Source: Paenibacillus fonticola DSM 21315 (lineage in GTDB: Bacteria > Bacillota > Bacilli > Paenibacillales > Paenibacillaceae). From it: 64,000 bases of DNA. Position 1 is the first letter of the stretch; each line of letters opens with the position of its first letter. Positions 35,540 through 43,607 of this stretch are shown here, one piece after another. Position numbers and translations under genes: made by a program. The stretch lies in NCBI RefSeq assembly GCF_000381905.1, contig NZ_KB907247.1, positions 215,687 to 279,686 of the forward strand, in the 5' to 3' direction. Under the pieces are notes generated by a model. It had not been told where the DNA came from, searched no databases, and saw only the letters and a list, made by a program, of their open reading frames with translations.

Positions 35540-36298
35540 TTGACAGAGCAATCCAAATCACGGTTGGAGAAGGCCGATCCACGGCCAGAGTATTCAGTTC
35601 TTGAGTCAGAGCCTGTCGAACAGCGGTCAGAGAATTCAGCTATTGTGTCAGAGCCTGCCGATCCACGGTCAGAGAAGACAGCTATTGAGTCAGAACCTGC
35701 TAAGCTGCGGTCAAAGAAGTCTGCACCAAAGCCGGATCAGGTCGACAAATGGCGTCTGTTTGTGGCTGTTCCGATTCCGGATTTTATGAAGCAGCGGTTA
35801 CACCAGTGGTGCAAGGAGCAGCAGAAGGAACTGAAGTTTCGTAAATGGGTGCATCCGGCAGACTATCATATTACCCTTCAGTTTCTGGGGGATACGCCTG
35901 CCGCCCAGGTAAAATCTATAATGGATTCCCTTCAGGAGGCAGCGGGCAAGGCATCTCCATTCCGGCTGAGTGCCTCAGGAATTGGTACATTTGGCCAGCC
36001 CTCCCGCCCCCGCGTGTTATGGAGCGGTGTAGAAGGAGACATTTCATCTTTGACTCATCTTCATCGTCTCGTTACGGCCGCGAATGCCAAGCTAGGCTTT
36101 GTCCCGGAAGTGCGTCCCTACGCCCCTCACATCACGCTAGCCCGTAAATATTCAGAGGATGAAAAGCTGGGACATCCGCTTGATAATAAAGAATTTTACT
36201 TTGGGGATTGGACAAATGATACGATTATGTTGTATCGTACTAGAGTAACCGAAAGTCCGATGTATGAGGTAGTAGGGGGCATATCATTGCAGTCGTGA
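35540..36298 (+). CDS. thpR: RNA 2',3'-cyclic phosphodiesterase (ThpR/LigT family)
   Basis: The C-terminal part is a 2H phosphoesterase with two HxTx motifs, HITLQFLG and HITLARK, which hydrolyse 2',3'-cyclic phosphate ends on RNA. The core begins WRLFVAVPIPDFMK. Ahead of it lies a 60-residue N-terminal tail of four 14-residue units (for example SEPVEQRSENSAIV and SEPADPRSEKTAIE) not present in standard family members of about 180-190 residues. TTG 35540 follows AAGGAG by eight bases and is the chosen start; the frame is open further upstream. It is a single gene, with a terminator behind it. Confidence 0.88.
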   Translation: MTEQSKSRLEKADPRPEYSVLESEPVEQRSENSAIVSEPADPRSEKTAIESEPAKLRSKKSAPKPDQVDKWRLFVAVPIPDFMKQRLHQWCKEQQKELKFRKWVHPADYHITLQFLGDTPAAQVKSIMDSLQEAAGKASPFRLSASGIGTFGQPSRPRVLWSGVEGDISSLTHLHRLVTAANAKLGFVPEVRPYAPHITLARKYSEDEKLGHPLDNKEFYFGDWTNDTIMLYRTRVTESPMYEVVGGISLQS

Positions 36299-36338
36299 GC
36301 CCTTGTTTCTCCGTTTGCTGTACAATTATTTTCAGGAG

Positions 36339-36364
36339 AGCCTTCCCTTTCGGAAGGCTTTTTA
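36339..36364 (+). terminator. Intrinsic terminator after thpR
   Basis: AGCCTTCC and GGAAGGCT form a perfect 8-bp stem with a 5-base loop, followed by a run of T. Confidence 0.85.
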
Positions 36365-36477
36365 AGTTGAAAATTATCGGATTTAAGTTGAAAATTATAA
36401 GAAAAATTTATCTGAAGGTTGTTCAAAACCTCTTTTTTCGGTTACATAGTTGAAAGAGTGCGTGATCAACGCCAGGA

Positions 36478-36525
36478 GATAAGCCGGATTTCATAACAAT
36501 GAAAAATATAAAACGCGGGCTTATC
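36478..36525 (+). other. Inverted repeat upstream of the SleB-like gene
   Basis: GATAAGCC (36478-36485) and GGCTTATC (36518-36525) are perfect complements 32 bases apart, 33 bases before the start codon. They could be an operator pair or an mRNA stem near the ribosome site. No clear sporulation sigma-factor promoter could be picked out. Confidence 0.35.
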
Positions 36526-36557
36526 ACTATAGAGATATTGTCATTGCAGGAGGCCAT

Positions 36558-37421
36558 ATGTATATTTTCAGACAGAATCGTTATGTCACACTATTAATTA
36601 GCGCTATTCTTATATGTTCGGGATCGATTTCATTATTATGGGGTCGTATCGATCAAAGTCAAAATCGTGTTCGTCCAATAGAACTTTCGTCGAGTAGTAT
36701 GTCGAGTAGTATGTCCGTCATCGTAAAGCAGCAAAATCGCAACTATTCTGCGGCGAGTACTAACGCGTCCCTAATACAGGAGAGGCGTATTTACCGACCC
36801 GTCGTCCCCTTGATTTCGACACTTGTTGCGAAGAAGCAAGTCCAAACCAAAACAAGCCAGCGTCCCCAGCTGTTATTTGCCCGCAATCTCGTTGCAACGG
36901 AACAAGCCCGGCTGCAAGAGCAAGCGATGAAGGCAACGAAGGCTGAGGCTGCCGCGGAGGTTATTGATAAGTCTCATCCCCCCAATCAAATATACTTCAC
37001 CCGTACAGAACTGCTTAGCCAGGCGGATAAAGATCAGGCTACCTGGAACTACGTTCTGGAGGATGAAGAGCTGCATCTCCTTCACAAAATTGTGATGGCA
37101 GAGGCAGAAGGTGAACCGTACGAGGGCAAAGTGGCAGTTGCCAACGTTGTCTTAAACCGGCTGCGGTCCGCCAATTACCCCGACACGATTAAGGAAGTAA
37201 TTTATCAGAAGTCTCAATTTAGTCCTGTGCAGAATGGAAGAATGGACCGGGTCCGTCCGAACGAGGATTGTATTCGTGCTGTAACAGAAGCGTTGCACGG
37301 CCGCAAAGAAGTATCGGATGACACCTATTATTTCCTCTCCCTATCTTTGGCGACGGACTTCACCATTGCGCGTTCAAAAAGCAAGTCCAAGGAAATCGGG
37401 AATCATACTTTCTATAAATAG
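36558..37421 (+). CDS. SleB/CwlJ-family cell wall hydrolase
   Basis: This 287-residue protein has an N-terminal membrane anchor or signal (residues about 9-29), a variable Ser/Gln-rich linker, and a C-terminal Hydrolase_2 domain. The domain contains LHKIVMAEAEGEPYEGKVAV with the likely catalytic Glu, ANVVLNRL, QKSQFSPVQNG and a final NHTFYK. SleB and CwlJ are lytic enzymes that open spore cortex during germination; vegetative homologues exist. GGAGG precedes ATG 36558. It overlaps the convergent glycosyltransferase gene by ten bases. Spore function is inferred from family. Confidence 0.88.
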   Translation: MYIFRQNRYVTLLISAILICSGSISLLWGRIDQSQNRVRPIELSSSSMSSSMSVIVKQQNRNYSAASTNASLIQERRIYRPVVPLISTLVAKKQVQTKTSQRPQLLFARNLVATEQARLQEQAMKATKAEAAAEVIDKSHPPNQIYFTRTELLSQADKDQATWNYVLEDEELHLLHKIVMAEAEGEPYEGKVAVANVVLNRLRSANYPDTIKEVIYQKSQFSPVQNGRMDRVRPNEDCIRAVTEALHGRKEVSDDTYYFLSLSLATDFTIARSKSKSKEIGNHTFYK

Positions 37422-38569
37422 GCAAAATCCAGCTTGGTTTGCACGGGTTGGCTATGCAGCAAATTCATGACATCCAGCGCGCAGCGATCCGGTTTGTACA
37501 CTGGAGTGTGCAGCGCACTAACTTTGTCATACACGAGGCTGCTATTATCTGATTGCTGTGCAATGCGCTGAAACCATTGATCAATAACATTTGTAGAGGA
37601 TAGTTCTACGCCGTATCCATGGTTTACGAAATATTCGCGGTTTTTCTCTTCCTGGCCAGGTATCGACTCGAAGAACAGCATAGGAATTCCTTTAGCGAGA
37701 CCCTCGGTACATGTCATGCCGCCCGGCTTCGTAATTAACAGATCCGAGGCGTCCATCCATTTGCTGATTTCGCGAGTGTGACCGAGTATGGTGATGTTCT
37801 CATGCTGGAGCTCAGGGCAAGCCCGCATCTTTTCCGCTAATTTCCCGTTGCTGCCCATGCAGCAAATGATTTGTACTTTGTCGCGCCAGGCGTTGAGCTT
37901 GTCGATAAGCTCTTCCTTGAGCAGGAGGCCCCATCCCCCTCCCATGACGAGCACGGTAGGCATTTGCTTGATACCCAGCTCTCTCCTGGCGGAAGCTTTA
38001 TCCTGATTGCTCCAGAAATTAGGGTGAACAGGGATTCCGGTTACGCGAATCATATTCGGATCTACTCCGCGCTGTCTAAGCAGTTCTTTGACCTCCGGAG
38101 TAGATACAAGGTATTGATCTACCTTGGGGCTGATCCAGGAACCATGCGCATCATAATCTGTAATCAGCGTGTACAGAGGTACGTTTAATCCTGAGGCGCG
38201 AAGTCTGGAGATGACGGCATTGGGAATCGGATGAGTGCAAATGATAACATCGGGCCGGAGCTGCCGAATCACCTGGGAGGCATGCTGGTAAAACATTTTA
38301 TGCAGAGCCAGTCTGGTCAGCCGCCCTACGGGTTTTTCATATTTTTTGCGATAGAACATCCCGACCAATGCCGGACTTGTATTTAACGTAACCCGGTAAG
38401 CAGACAAAATCCACGGAGCGACGATAGGATTGAGGAATGTTCCAAGCTCCATCACTTTGGTATTCGTGCCCGGACAAACTTTTTTAATCCCTGCGGCCAG
38501 AGCGTGGCCAGCCTGGGTGTGGCCGCTGCCGAAGCCTTCTGATAAGATCAGTACTCGTTTTTTGGACAT
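37412..38569 (-). CDS. UgtP/MGDG-synthase-like glycosyltransferase (GT28)
   Basis: This 385-residue protein resembles processive diacylglycerol glucosyltransferases. It has an N-terminal acceptor motif (LILSEGFGSGHTQAGHALA), a mid-protein VMGGGWGL loop, and the C-terminal nucleotide-sugar site DLLITKPGGMTCTEGLAKG. Such enzymes add glucose from UDP-glucose to diacylglycerol, making glycolipids and the lipoteichoic acid anchor. It starts at ATG 38569 on the minus strand. The 346-bp upstream gap is shared with the TetR gene. The acceptor is inferred. Confidence 0.87.
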   Translation of the reverse strand: MSKKRVLILSEGFGSGHTQAGHALAAGIKKVCPGTNTKVMELGTFLNPIVAPWILSAYRVTLNTSPALVGMFYRKKYEKPVGRLTRLALHKMFYQHASQVIRQLRPDVIICTHPIPNAVISRLRASGLNVPLYTLITDYDAHGSWISPKVDQYLVSTPEVKELLRQRGVDPNMIRVTGIPVHPNFWSNQDKASARRELGIKQMPTVLVMGGGWGLLLKEELIDKLNAWRDKVQIICCMGSNGKLAEKMRACPELQHENITILGHTREISKWMDASDLLITKPGGMTCTEGLAKGIPMLFFESIPGQEEKNREYFVNHGYGVELSSTNVIDQWFQRIAQQSDNSSLVYDKVSALHTPVYKPDRCALDVMNLLHSQPVQTKLDFAYL

Positions 38570-38915
38570 AATATCACCTGCTTTATGATTGGATCCGTCC
38601 CTTTAGAGGACGGTTTTGTTCGTTATATAAGCTTTATGAGGGAGCGAATTTGTTAGTATCTGGTTATATTTTAAAGTGCCGCGGTGTGAAACAAAAGAGC
38701 CTGCAGACTGGTCCACAGCTGGACCAAAGTCGGGGAAAAAAATACGACAAATTTCGCTATGTAGTAAATTTTATGAAAACAATGGAAGTTGCAGAAATTA
38801 TCTTGCAAAGACGATATTCAAATGTTAAAGTGAAAAATGACCATATGACCGAAATGGATTTTTGGTCAATTATTCATCGAGTCTTGTATATTCGTAGTTA
38901 AAGGAGGTGCTAATA
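38570..38915. promoter_or_regulatory. Divergent promoter region with TGACC/GGTCA repeats
   Basis: No convincing gene lies here; an 83-codon frame at 38650-38901 lacks a ribosome site. Toward the TetR gene, TTGCAA and TAAAGT are 17 bases apart near 38814-38842. Close by are TGACC (38838-38842), TGACC (38846-38850) and GGTCA (38864-38868). This mixed direct and inverted repeat is a plausible binding site for the TetR protein itself. A second possible promoter (TTGGTC, TGTATA) overlaps the GGTCA arm. Confidence 0.45.
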
Positions 38916-39500
38916 ATGGCAGTAAATCGCAGGCAGCAAGTGATCGAGGCAGCGGAAAAGTCTTTTGCGCTGTTTGGCTATAAGGCAACGACGATGGAGC
39001 AGGTGGCCAAAATTGCAAATGTGGCGAAAGGAACGATATATACTTTTTTTACGAACAAGGAAGAGCTGTTTGACGAAATTCTTCGCTCTGTCATTTCCGA
39101 GATGAAGCGGATTGCCGTAACGGAGGTCCGGGAGGACAAATCATTTTTTGAAAATGTGTATCACAGCATGGATTCGCTCCTCGAGTTCAGGCAGGAACAC
39201 GAGCTTTTGATTAAGCTGTTCCAGGAGGTGCGTGATTTTGGTACCCCGCAGGCACGCGAAGGTTTGCAGCGGATCGAGAATGAAATATTGAACTACCTGG
39301 AGAAGCAAATTACGCGTGCTGCTGGGCGTGGCGAGATTCGTTCGTTAGACCCCAAAGTAGTCTCGTTTGTTATGTTCAAGCTATACATTGCGCTCACTTC
39401 GGATTGGAACAAACAACGGGAGCCGCTGAGCAAAGAGCAGATTAAAGAGTTCGTTCGTATTTTTTTGTCAGGTGGACTATCCCCCGAATCACACATATAG
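38916..39500 (+). CDS. TetR/AcrR family transcriptional regulator
   Basis: This 194-residue repressor has an N-terminal TetR helix-turn-helix (VIEAAEKSFALFGYKATTME then AKGTIYTFFTNKEELF) and a helical ligand-binding C-terminal domain. The start at ATG 38916 follows AAAGGAGGTG by seven bases. It is followed 27 bases later by the YhgE/Pip gene, the same pairing as yhgD-yhgE of B. subtilis, so it probably controls that gene and itself. TGACC/GGTCA repeats upstream are candidate operators. The inducer is unknown. Confidence 0.92.
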   Translation: MAVNRRQQVIEAAEKSFALFGYKATTMEQVAKIANVAKGTIYTFFTNKEELFDEILRSVISEMKRIAVTEVREDKSFFENVYHSMDSLLEFRQEHELLIKLFQEVRDFGTPQAREGLQRIENEILNYLEKQITRAAGRGEIRSLDPKVVSFVMFKLYIALTSDWNKQREPLSKEQIKEFVRIFLSGGLSPESHI

Positions 39501-39527
39501 GCATATAGATAAAAGGAGAGAAGCTAA

Positions 39528-41705
39528 ATGAAATCGATGTCGGTGTTTTTTAAGGATTTGGGAGCTTCTTTCAAAAAACCAAAAGTGATTATCCCTATTC
39601 TGGTCGTTCTGTTTATTCCCGTTCTGTACAGCGGAATGTTTTTGACGGCTTTTTGGGATCCTTACGGTAAAATGAATGAGCTGCCCGTTGCTGTAGTGAA
39701 TCAGGATACCGGCGCTGAATATGAAGGGAAACCGCTGCAAGTCGGTGAAGATTTGATCGCTGAGCTTAAAAAAAGCGATGACTTCTCCTGGAGGTTCGTT
39801 ACACGTGAGCAAGCCGAAAAAGGGATGAAAAATGACGAATATTATATGACAATCATTATTCCAGAGAATTTCTCCTCCAAAGCGACTACGCTCATGGATG
39901 AGCATCCTCAGCCTGCTACGCTTGTGTTCGAGCCGAATGAAGGCTATAACTTTCTGGCCGCGCAAATCGGCGGCACGGCGGTAAAAGAAATCAAGTCCAA
40001 GGTATCGGCTAAAGTAACTGAGGCCTATACGGAAACGCTGTTCGATCAAGTCGATAAAATTTCTGGCGGGCTTAGTGACGCTGGATCGGGTGCGAGTACG
40101 ATCAGCGATGGAGCTGCTCAACTCGATGAAGGTACGCTGAAGCTTAAACAGAACCTGGCCAAATTGGTTAATGGCGCAAATCAATTGCAAAACGGTGTAG
40201 CTCCGCTTGAACAGGGCACGAAGGCTCTGAATCAAGGTGTTAAAGAGCTTAAAGGCGGAGCTTCAAGCCTGGCTAGCGGCTTGAATCAGTTGTCCGCTGC
40301 CCAGCAACAGCTGGAGGAGGGCGCGGTGAAGGCTCAAGCAGGCGGAGAGCAGCTTCATTCCGGGATCCAAGCTTCTTTGCAAGGAGCGGAGAAGCTGAAT
40401 GCCGGCCTGGCCGCTTCCGAGCAGGGCAGCGCTAAGCTGCAGGCAGGTCTCGAAGCTTCGCATGCAGGAAGCAGTCAAGTGGCGGAAGGAGCAAAGGGCG
40501 TAGCTCAAGGATTAGAGCAGCTGATTCAAGCGAGCCCAGAGCTGGCTGACGACCCTGCGGTACAAAAGCTGCTCGCTGCAAGTAAAGCGGTAGCGGAAGG
40601 CAGCGAGCAGGCAGCTGCCGGTCAGCAGGAGCTGCTGAATGGCGCACGCGAACTGCACGATGCCCAAGGCCAGCTCTTGCAGGGCAGCGAGCAGTTGGTG
40701 CAGGGCGAGCAGCAGCTGCTGCAAGGGGCGGCGGTTTTGACGGCCGGCCAGGAGCAGCTGGCGAGCGGATTGCAGCAATTCGGAGCGAAGCTGTCGGAGG
40801 CTGCTAACGGCGGGCAGAGCCTCGCGAGCGGTGCGGATAAGCTGAGCGGCGGCGCCGAGCAACTGCAAAGCGGCGTCGGTCAATTGTCGGGCGGTGTCAG
40901 CACGATTGCCAGTGGCTCCAAGCAGTTGGACGATGGCGCCGGCGAATTGAAAAATGGCATGGATCAGCTGGCAGCGGGCTCCGGGGAGTTGGCTAGCAAG
41001 CTAAATGATGCCGCCGAGCAATCTGCAAGCGTGAAGAAAAGTGATGCGCTGGTAAATATGTACGCTCAGCCGGTGGAAATTACAGAGCATAAATTAAACG
41101 AGGTTCCAAATTACGGAACAGGGTTCTCCCCTTACTTCTTATCGCTTGGTTTATTTGTCGGAGCGCTCATCTCCACGCTGGTTGTACCGGTCAGAGGCTC
41201 CTCCGTGGCCGAGGCGACAGGCTGGAACCGTTTTATCAGCCGCGGGCTGGCATTTACCGGCATGAGTTTTGTGCAATCCCTTTTGTCAGTAGTACTCGTC
41301 CTATACGTGCTTGGACTTGAGGTTAAGAGCGTGCCTATGTTTTATCTGTTTACCTTTGTAACCAGCTTATGCTTCATGTTCATCATTCAGGCCCTCGTTA
41401 CCTGGTTGGATAACCCTGGGCGTTTTCTGGCGATTCTCATGCTGATCTTCCAGTTAACGACGAGTGCGGGGACGTTCCCGCTAGAGCTCATTCCCGATTG
41501 GATGAAGGGGATCAATCCTCTGCTGCCGATGACATACAGCGTCAGCGGCTACAAGGCCATTATTTCCAGTGGGGATTTTGGAGCGGCTTGGCAGCATATG
41601 GGCATACTTGCGGGTTTCGGTGCTGTATTTCTCGCTGTCACCATGGTATACTTCCTGCGGCATGAGCATAGTGAATCGGTAAGTGCCGCTTCTGTGGAGG
41701 CTTAA
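39528..41705 (+). CDS. YhgE/Pip-domain membrane protein
   Basis: This 725-residue protein has an N-terminal membrane helix (VIIPILVVLFIPVLYSGMFL) and a conserved ectodomain (ELPVAVVNQDTGAEYEGKPL). A very long Gln/Ala/Gly/Ser-rich helical stretch of short repeats (residues about 180-500, e.g. LASGLNQL, LQSGVGQL) follows. Five or so C-terminal membrane helices of the ABC-2 type end the chain. YhgE and phage-infection protein Pip share this plan; family members include type VII secretion-associated proteins and phage receptors. AAGGAGAG precedes ATG 39528. Export or wall-associated function is inferred. Confidence 0.9.
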   Translation: MKSMSVFFKDLGASFKKPKVIIPILVVLFIPVLYSGMFLTAFWDPYGKMNELPVAVVNQDTGAEYEGKPLQVGEDLIAELKKSDDFSWRFVTREQAEKGMKNDEYYMTIIIPENFSSKATTLMDEHPQPATLVFEPNEGYNFLAAQIGGTAVKEIKSKVSAKVTEAYTETLFDQVDKISGGLSDAGSGASTISDGAAQLDEGTLKLKQNLAKLVNGANQLQNGVAPLEQGTKALNQGVKELKGGASSLASGLNQLSAAQQQLEEGAVKAQAGGEQLHSGIQASLQGAEKLNAGLAASEQGSAKLQAGLEASHAGSSQVAEGAKGVAQGLEQLIQASPELADDPAVQKLLAASKAVAEGSEQAAAGQQELLNGARELHDAQGQLLQGSEQLVQGEQQLLQGAAVLTAGQEQLASGLQQFGAKLSEAANGGQSLASGADKLSGGAEQLQSGVGQLSGGVSTIASGSKQLDDGAGELKNGMDQLAAGSGELASKLNDAAEQSASVKKSDALVNMYAQPVEITEHKLNEVPNYGTGFSPYFLSLGLFVGALISTLVVPVRGSSVAEATGWNRFISRGLAFTGMSFVQSLLSVVLVLYVLGLEVKSVPMFYLFTFVTSLCFMFIIQALVTWLDNPGRFLAILMLIFQLTTSAGTFPLELIPDWMKGINPLLPMTYSVSGYKAIISSGDFGAAWQHMGILAGFGAVFLAVTMVYFLRHEHSESVSAASVEA

Positions 41706-41770
41706 GCTGACTGAGCGGACACAGCCAGTTTAGTCTGGCAGCAATATCATATTGCAATCAGTTGAAAAAG

Positions 41771-41818
41771 ACAGCCCAAAGCGAGGGATCACCCTGCTTC
41801 GGGCTGTGCTGTTTTTTT
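41771..41818. terminator. Bidirectional terminator between yhgE-like and bactofilin genes
   Basis: ACAGCCCAAAGC (41771-41782) pairs with GCTTCGGGCTGT (41796-41807) with one mismatch. T-runs lie to the right on the plus strand and to the left on the minus strand. It overlaps the 3' end of the bactofilin gene. Confidence 0.75.
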
Positions 41819-42208
41819 GGACTTGTCTTTGAGCGAATCGACGGCCGTGGCGGGGAGGGATGCTGCTCTTTCCATCCTGCTCGCTCCATTCAGAAGGCCA
41901 CCTTCCACAATGATGAGCCTGGCTACGTTCACATTGCCTTCAACCAGCCCGCTGCTCATAATTGTCAATCGTCCTTGGGAGGAAATATCACCGATTACTT
42001 TGCCGGCCACAACCACATCCGCCCCCTTAATGTTAGAGTGAGCTTCTCCGCTCTCGCCGATGACGACCTGGCCTTGGCAATGAATTTCCCCGCGGAACAT
42101 TCCTTCGATCCGCAAGCTCGCTTCACATTCCAGCTTCCCCTCCGCAAGACTGCCCTGACCGATCAATGTTCCGTTCCAGCCGTTTATTTTGTTGTTATTT
42201 TTAAACAT
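41789..42208 (-). CDS. Bactofilin (polymer-forming cytoskeletal protein), copy 1
   Basis: This 139-residue protein has a DUF583/bactofilin beta-helix core of regular short strands (IGQGSLAEGKLECEASLRIE, VVVAGKVIGDISSQGRLTIM) between charged, disordered tails. Bactofilins polymerise without nucleotides and scaffold wall enzymes. ATG 42208 follows GGAGG by seven to eight bases; an in-frame start at 42229 lacks such a site. It is 30 bases behind an M23 peptidase gene, so the two are co-transcribed. A second such pair lies at 52647-54088. Recruitment of the peptidase by the filament is inference supported by CcmA-Csd1 in Helicobacter. Confidence 0.92.
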   Translation of the reverse strand: MFKNNNKINGWNGTLIGQGSLAEGKLECEASLRIEGMFRGEIHCQGQVVIGESGEAHSNIKGADVVVAGKVIGDISSQGRLTIMSSGLVEGNVNVARLIIVEGGLLNGASRMERAASLPATAVDSLKDKSKKTAQPEAG

Positions 42209-42238
42209 TTTTAATCCTCCGTTCATCATTGGGATGCA

Positions 42239-43207
42239 TTATTGTAAATAAGGAAGGGGATTGACTTTCTTATTCCCTTTCATGATCTCGAAATGCAGGT
42301 GAGGCCCGGTGCTCCTTCCGGTATTCCCCAGCTTCGCTATCGTCTGGCCCTTCTTCACGGTATCTCCCTCAGAAACATTCATTTCACTAAGATGCATATA
42401 CCAGCTCTGGAGACCATTCGGATGCTGAATAATAATGTATTTGCCCCGTGAACGATTGCTCTCTGCGGAAATTACTTTGCCTGCAGCTGCCGCATAGATG
42501 GGGTCTCCAACCTGGCCGGAAATGTCGATTCCGGCATGGAACGCAGCCTTGCCCGTAAACGGATCGGTTCTATAGCCGAAATTTGACGTCAGGCGAGTCG
42601 ACAATGTCGGCCATTCGGAAGGTGTTCCTGAAATGGAATATTGCGTTTGCTTGGCCTTTTGCAGTGTGGTGGGCACGATCCTCTCAATTTCATCCAGCAT
42701 GGCGCTGATTTCCAGGAAATCGTCACTAGTCTCCTGAGCTAAATCCTCAATCTCCTGATCGTATACTGCGATATATTCGCCGCCTTTTCCTAAGGTTTCA
42801 TCCCAGGACAGGGAGGATAGCTTACCGGGGTCACCACTGCTTCCATATTTATCTATGAAACTTTGCAGCTCGGCTTCAAGTTCGCTCACCCGCTCCATTC
42901 GGTTCATCAGTTCTTTGGATTGGCCGGATAAAGTGATGACCTGGCTTTGCAGCCGCTCAATCGCTTCGTTCTTATCCGTTACAATTGCTTCAAATTTAAT
43001 GTTTTGCGTCTTTATCGTGTCCTCCAGGCGGGAAATGGTGTTCTCGGACTGCATTTGCAGGCTGACGATCAAGCCGGAAATGGATAACAGCGCGATGATC
43101 GGCACGGCAATGACAAACGGCTTTGACACCTGGATTTGTTTCACGGGCTGATGGGCTTCCCGCAGAACAAGCAGGGTCGTCCGATGGGCTAAACTAGCAC
43201 TTCTCAT
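42239..43207 (-). CDS. M23 family metallopeptidase with membrane anchor and coiled coil, copy 1
   Basis: This 322-residue protein has a membrane helix at about residues 30-50, a coiled-coil segment (ISRLEDTIKTQNIKFEAIVT) and a C-terminal LytM/M23 endopeptidase domain. Zinc motifs are HAGIDISG and HLHFE, with the intervening SWYMHLS. Such enzymes cut peptide cross-links in peptidoglycan. AAAGGAG precedes ATG 43207. It is first in a two-gene operon with bactofilin. The paralogue at 53066-54088 shares the architecture. Confidence 0.93.
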   Translation of the reverse strand: MRSASLAHRTTLLVLREAHQPVKQIQVSKPFVIAVPIIALLSISGLIVSLQMQSENTISRLEDTIKTQNIKFEAIVTDKNEAIERLQSQVITLSGQSKELMNRMERVSELEAELQSFIDKYGSSGDPGKLSSLSWDETLGKGGEYIAVYDQEIEDLAQETSDDFLEISAMLDEIERIVPTTLQKAKQTQYSISGTPSEWPTLSTRLTSNFGYRTDPFTGKAAFHAGIDISGQVGDPIYAAAAGKVISAESNRSRGKYIIIQHPNGLQSWYMHLSEMNVSEGDTVKKGQTIAKLGNTGRSTGPHLHFEIMKGNKKVNPLPYLQ

Positions 43208-43607
43208 GGCATCTCCTTTCCGTTTGCTTAATAGCTTCTATATTTTATCTATTCTAATGTCTCTTAAAACATGTCAAAAAAGTCATCTTGTCTCATATAG
43301 TTAATGGTGTAAATAATGCTCGCAAGTCTAGTGCGGATGCATGAAGCGAGTGTCTAAAAGCGAATTCCTAAAGGATGTGTAAAGGATAGCTAAAGGAAGC
43401 CCGAAGGAGGCCTAAAGGAAGCCTGAAGGAGGCCTAAAGGAGGTCTAAAGGATGTCTAAAGGATGTCTAAAGCATGGCTAAAGCATGTCTAAAGCATGTC
43501 TAAAGATGTTAAAAGCATATCTAAAGGATGTCTAAAGGAAGCCTAAAAGGCGGATGAATAAATTAGTAGCTGCCTGGTTAATGCTGATTGAAGGGAAGGT
43601 GAAGTGA
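43208..43607 (+). repeat. Gap with 11-bp tandem repeats before the cardiolipin synthase gene
   Basis: From about 43370 to 43550 degenerate 11-bp units follow one another (CTAAAGGATGT, CTAAAGCATGT, CTAAAGGAAGC and relatives). Many contain AAGGA, so several Shine-Dalgarno-like strings lie before the real start at 43608. The 43208-43320 part looks like the AT-rich promoter side of the divergent M23 gene. Confidence 0.8.

Noticed and set aside
38650..38901. 83-codon plus-strand frame before the TetR gene
   Set aside because: It has no ribosome site and no recognisable domain, and covers what looks like the promoter/operator region.
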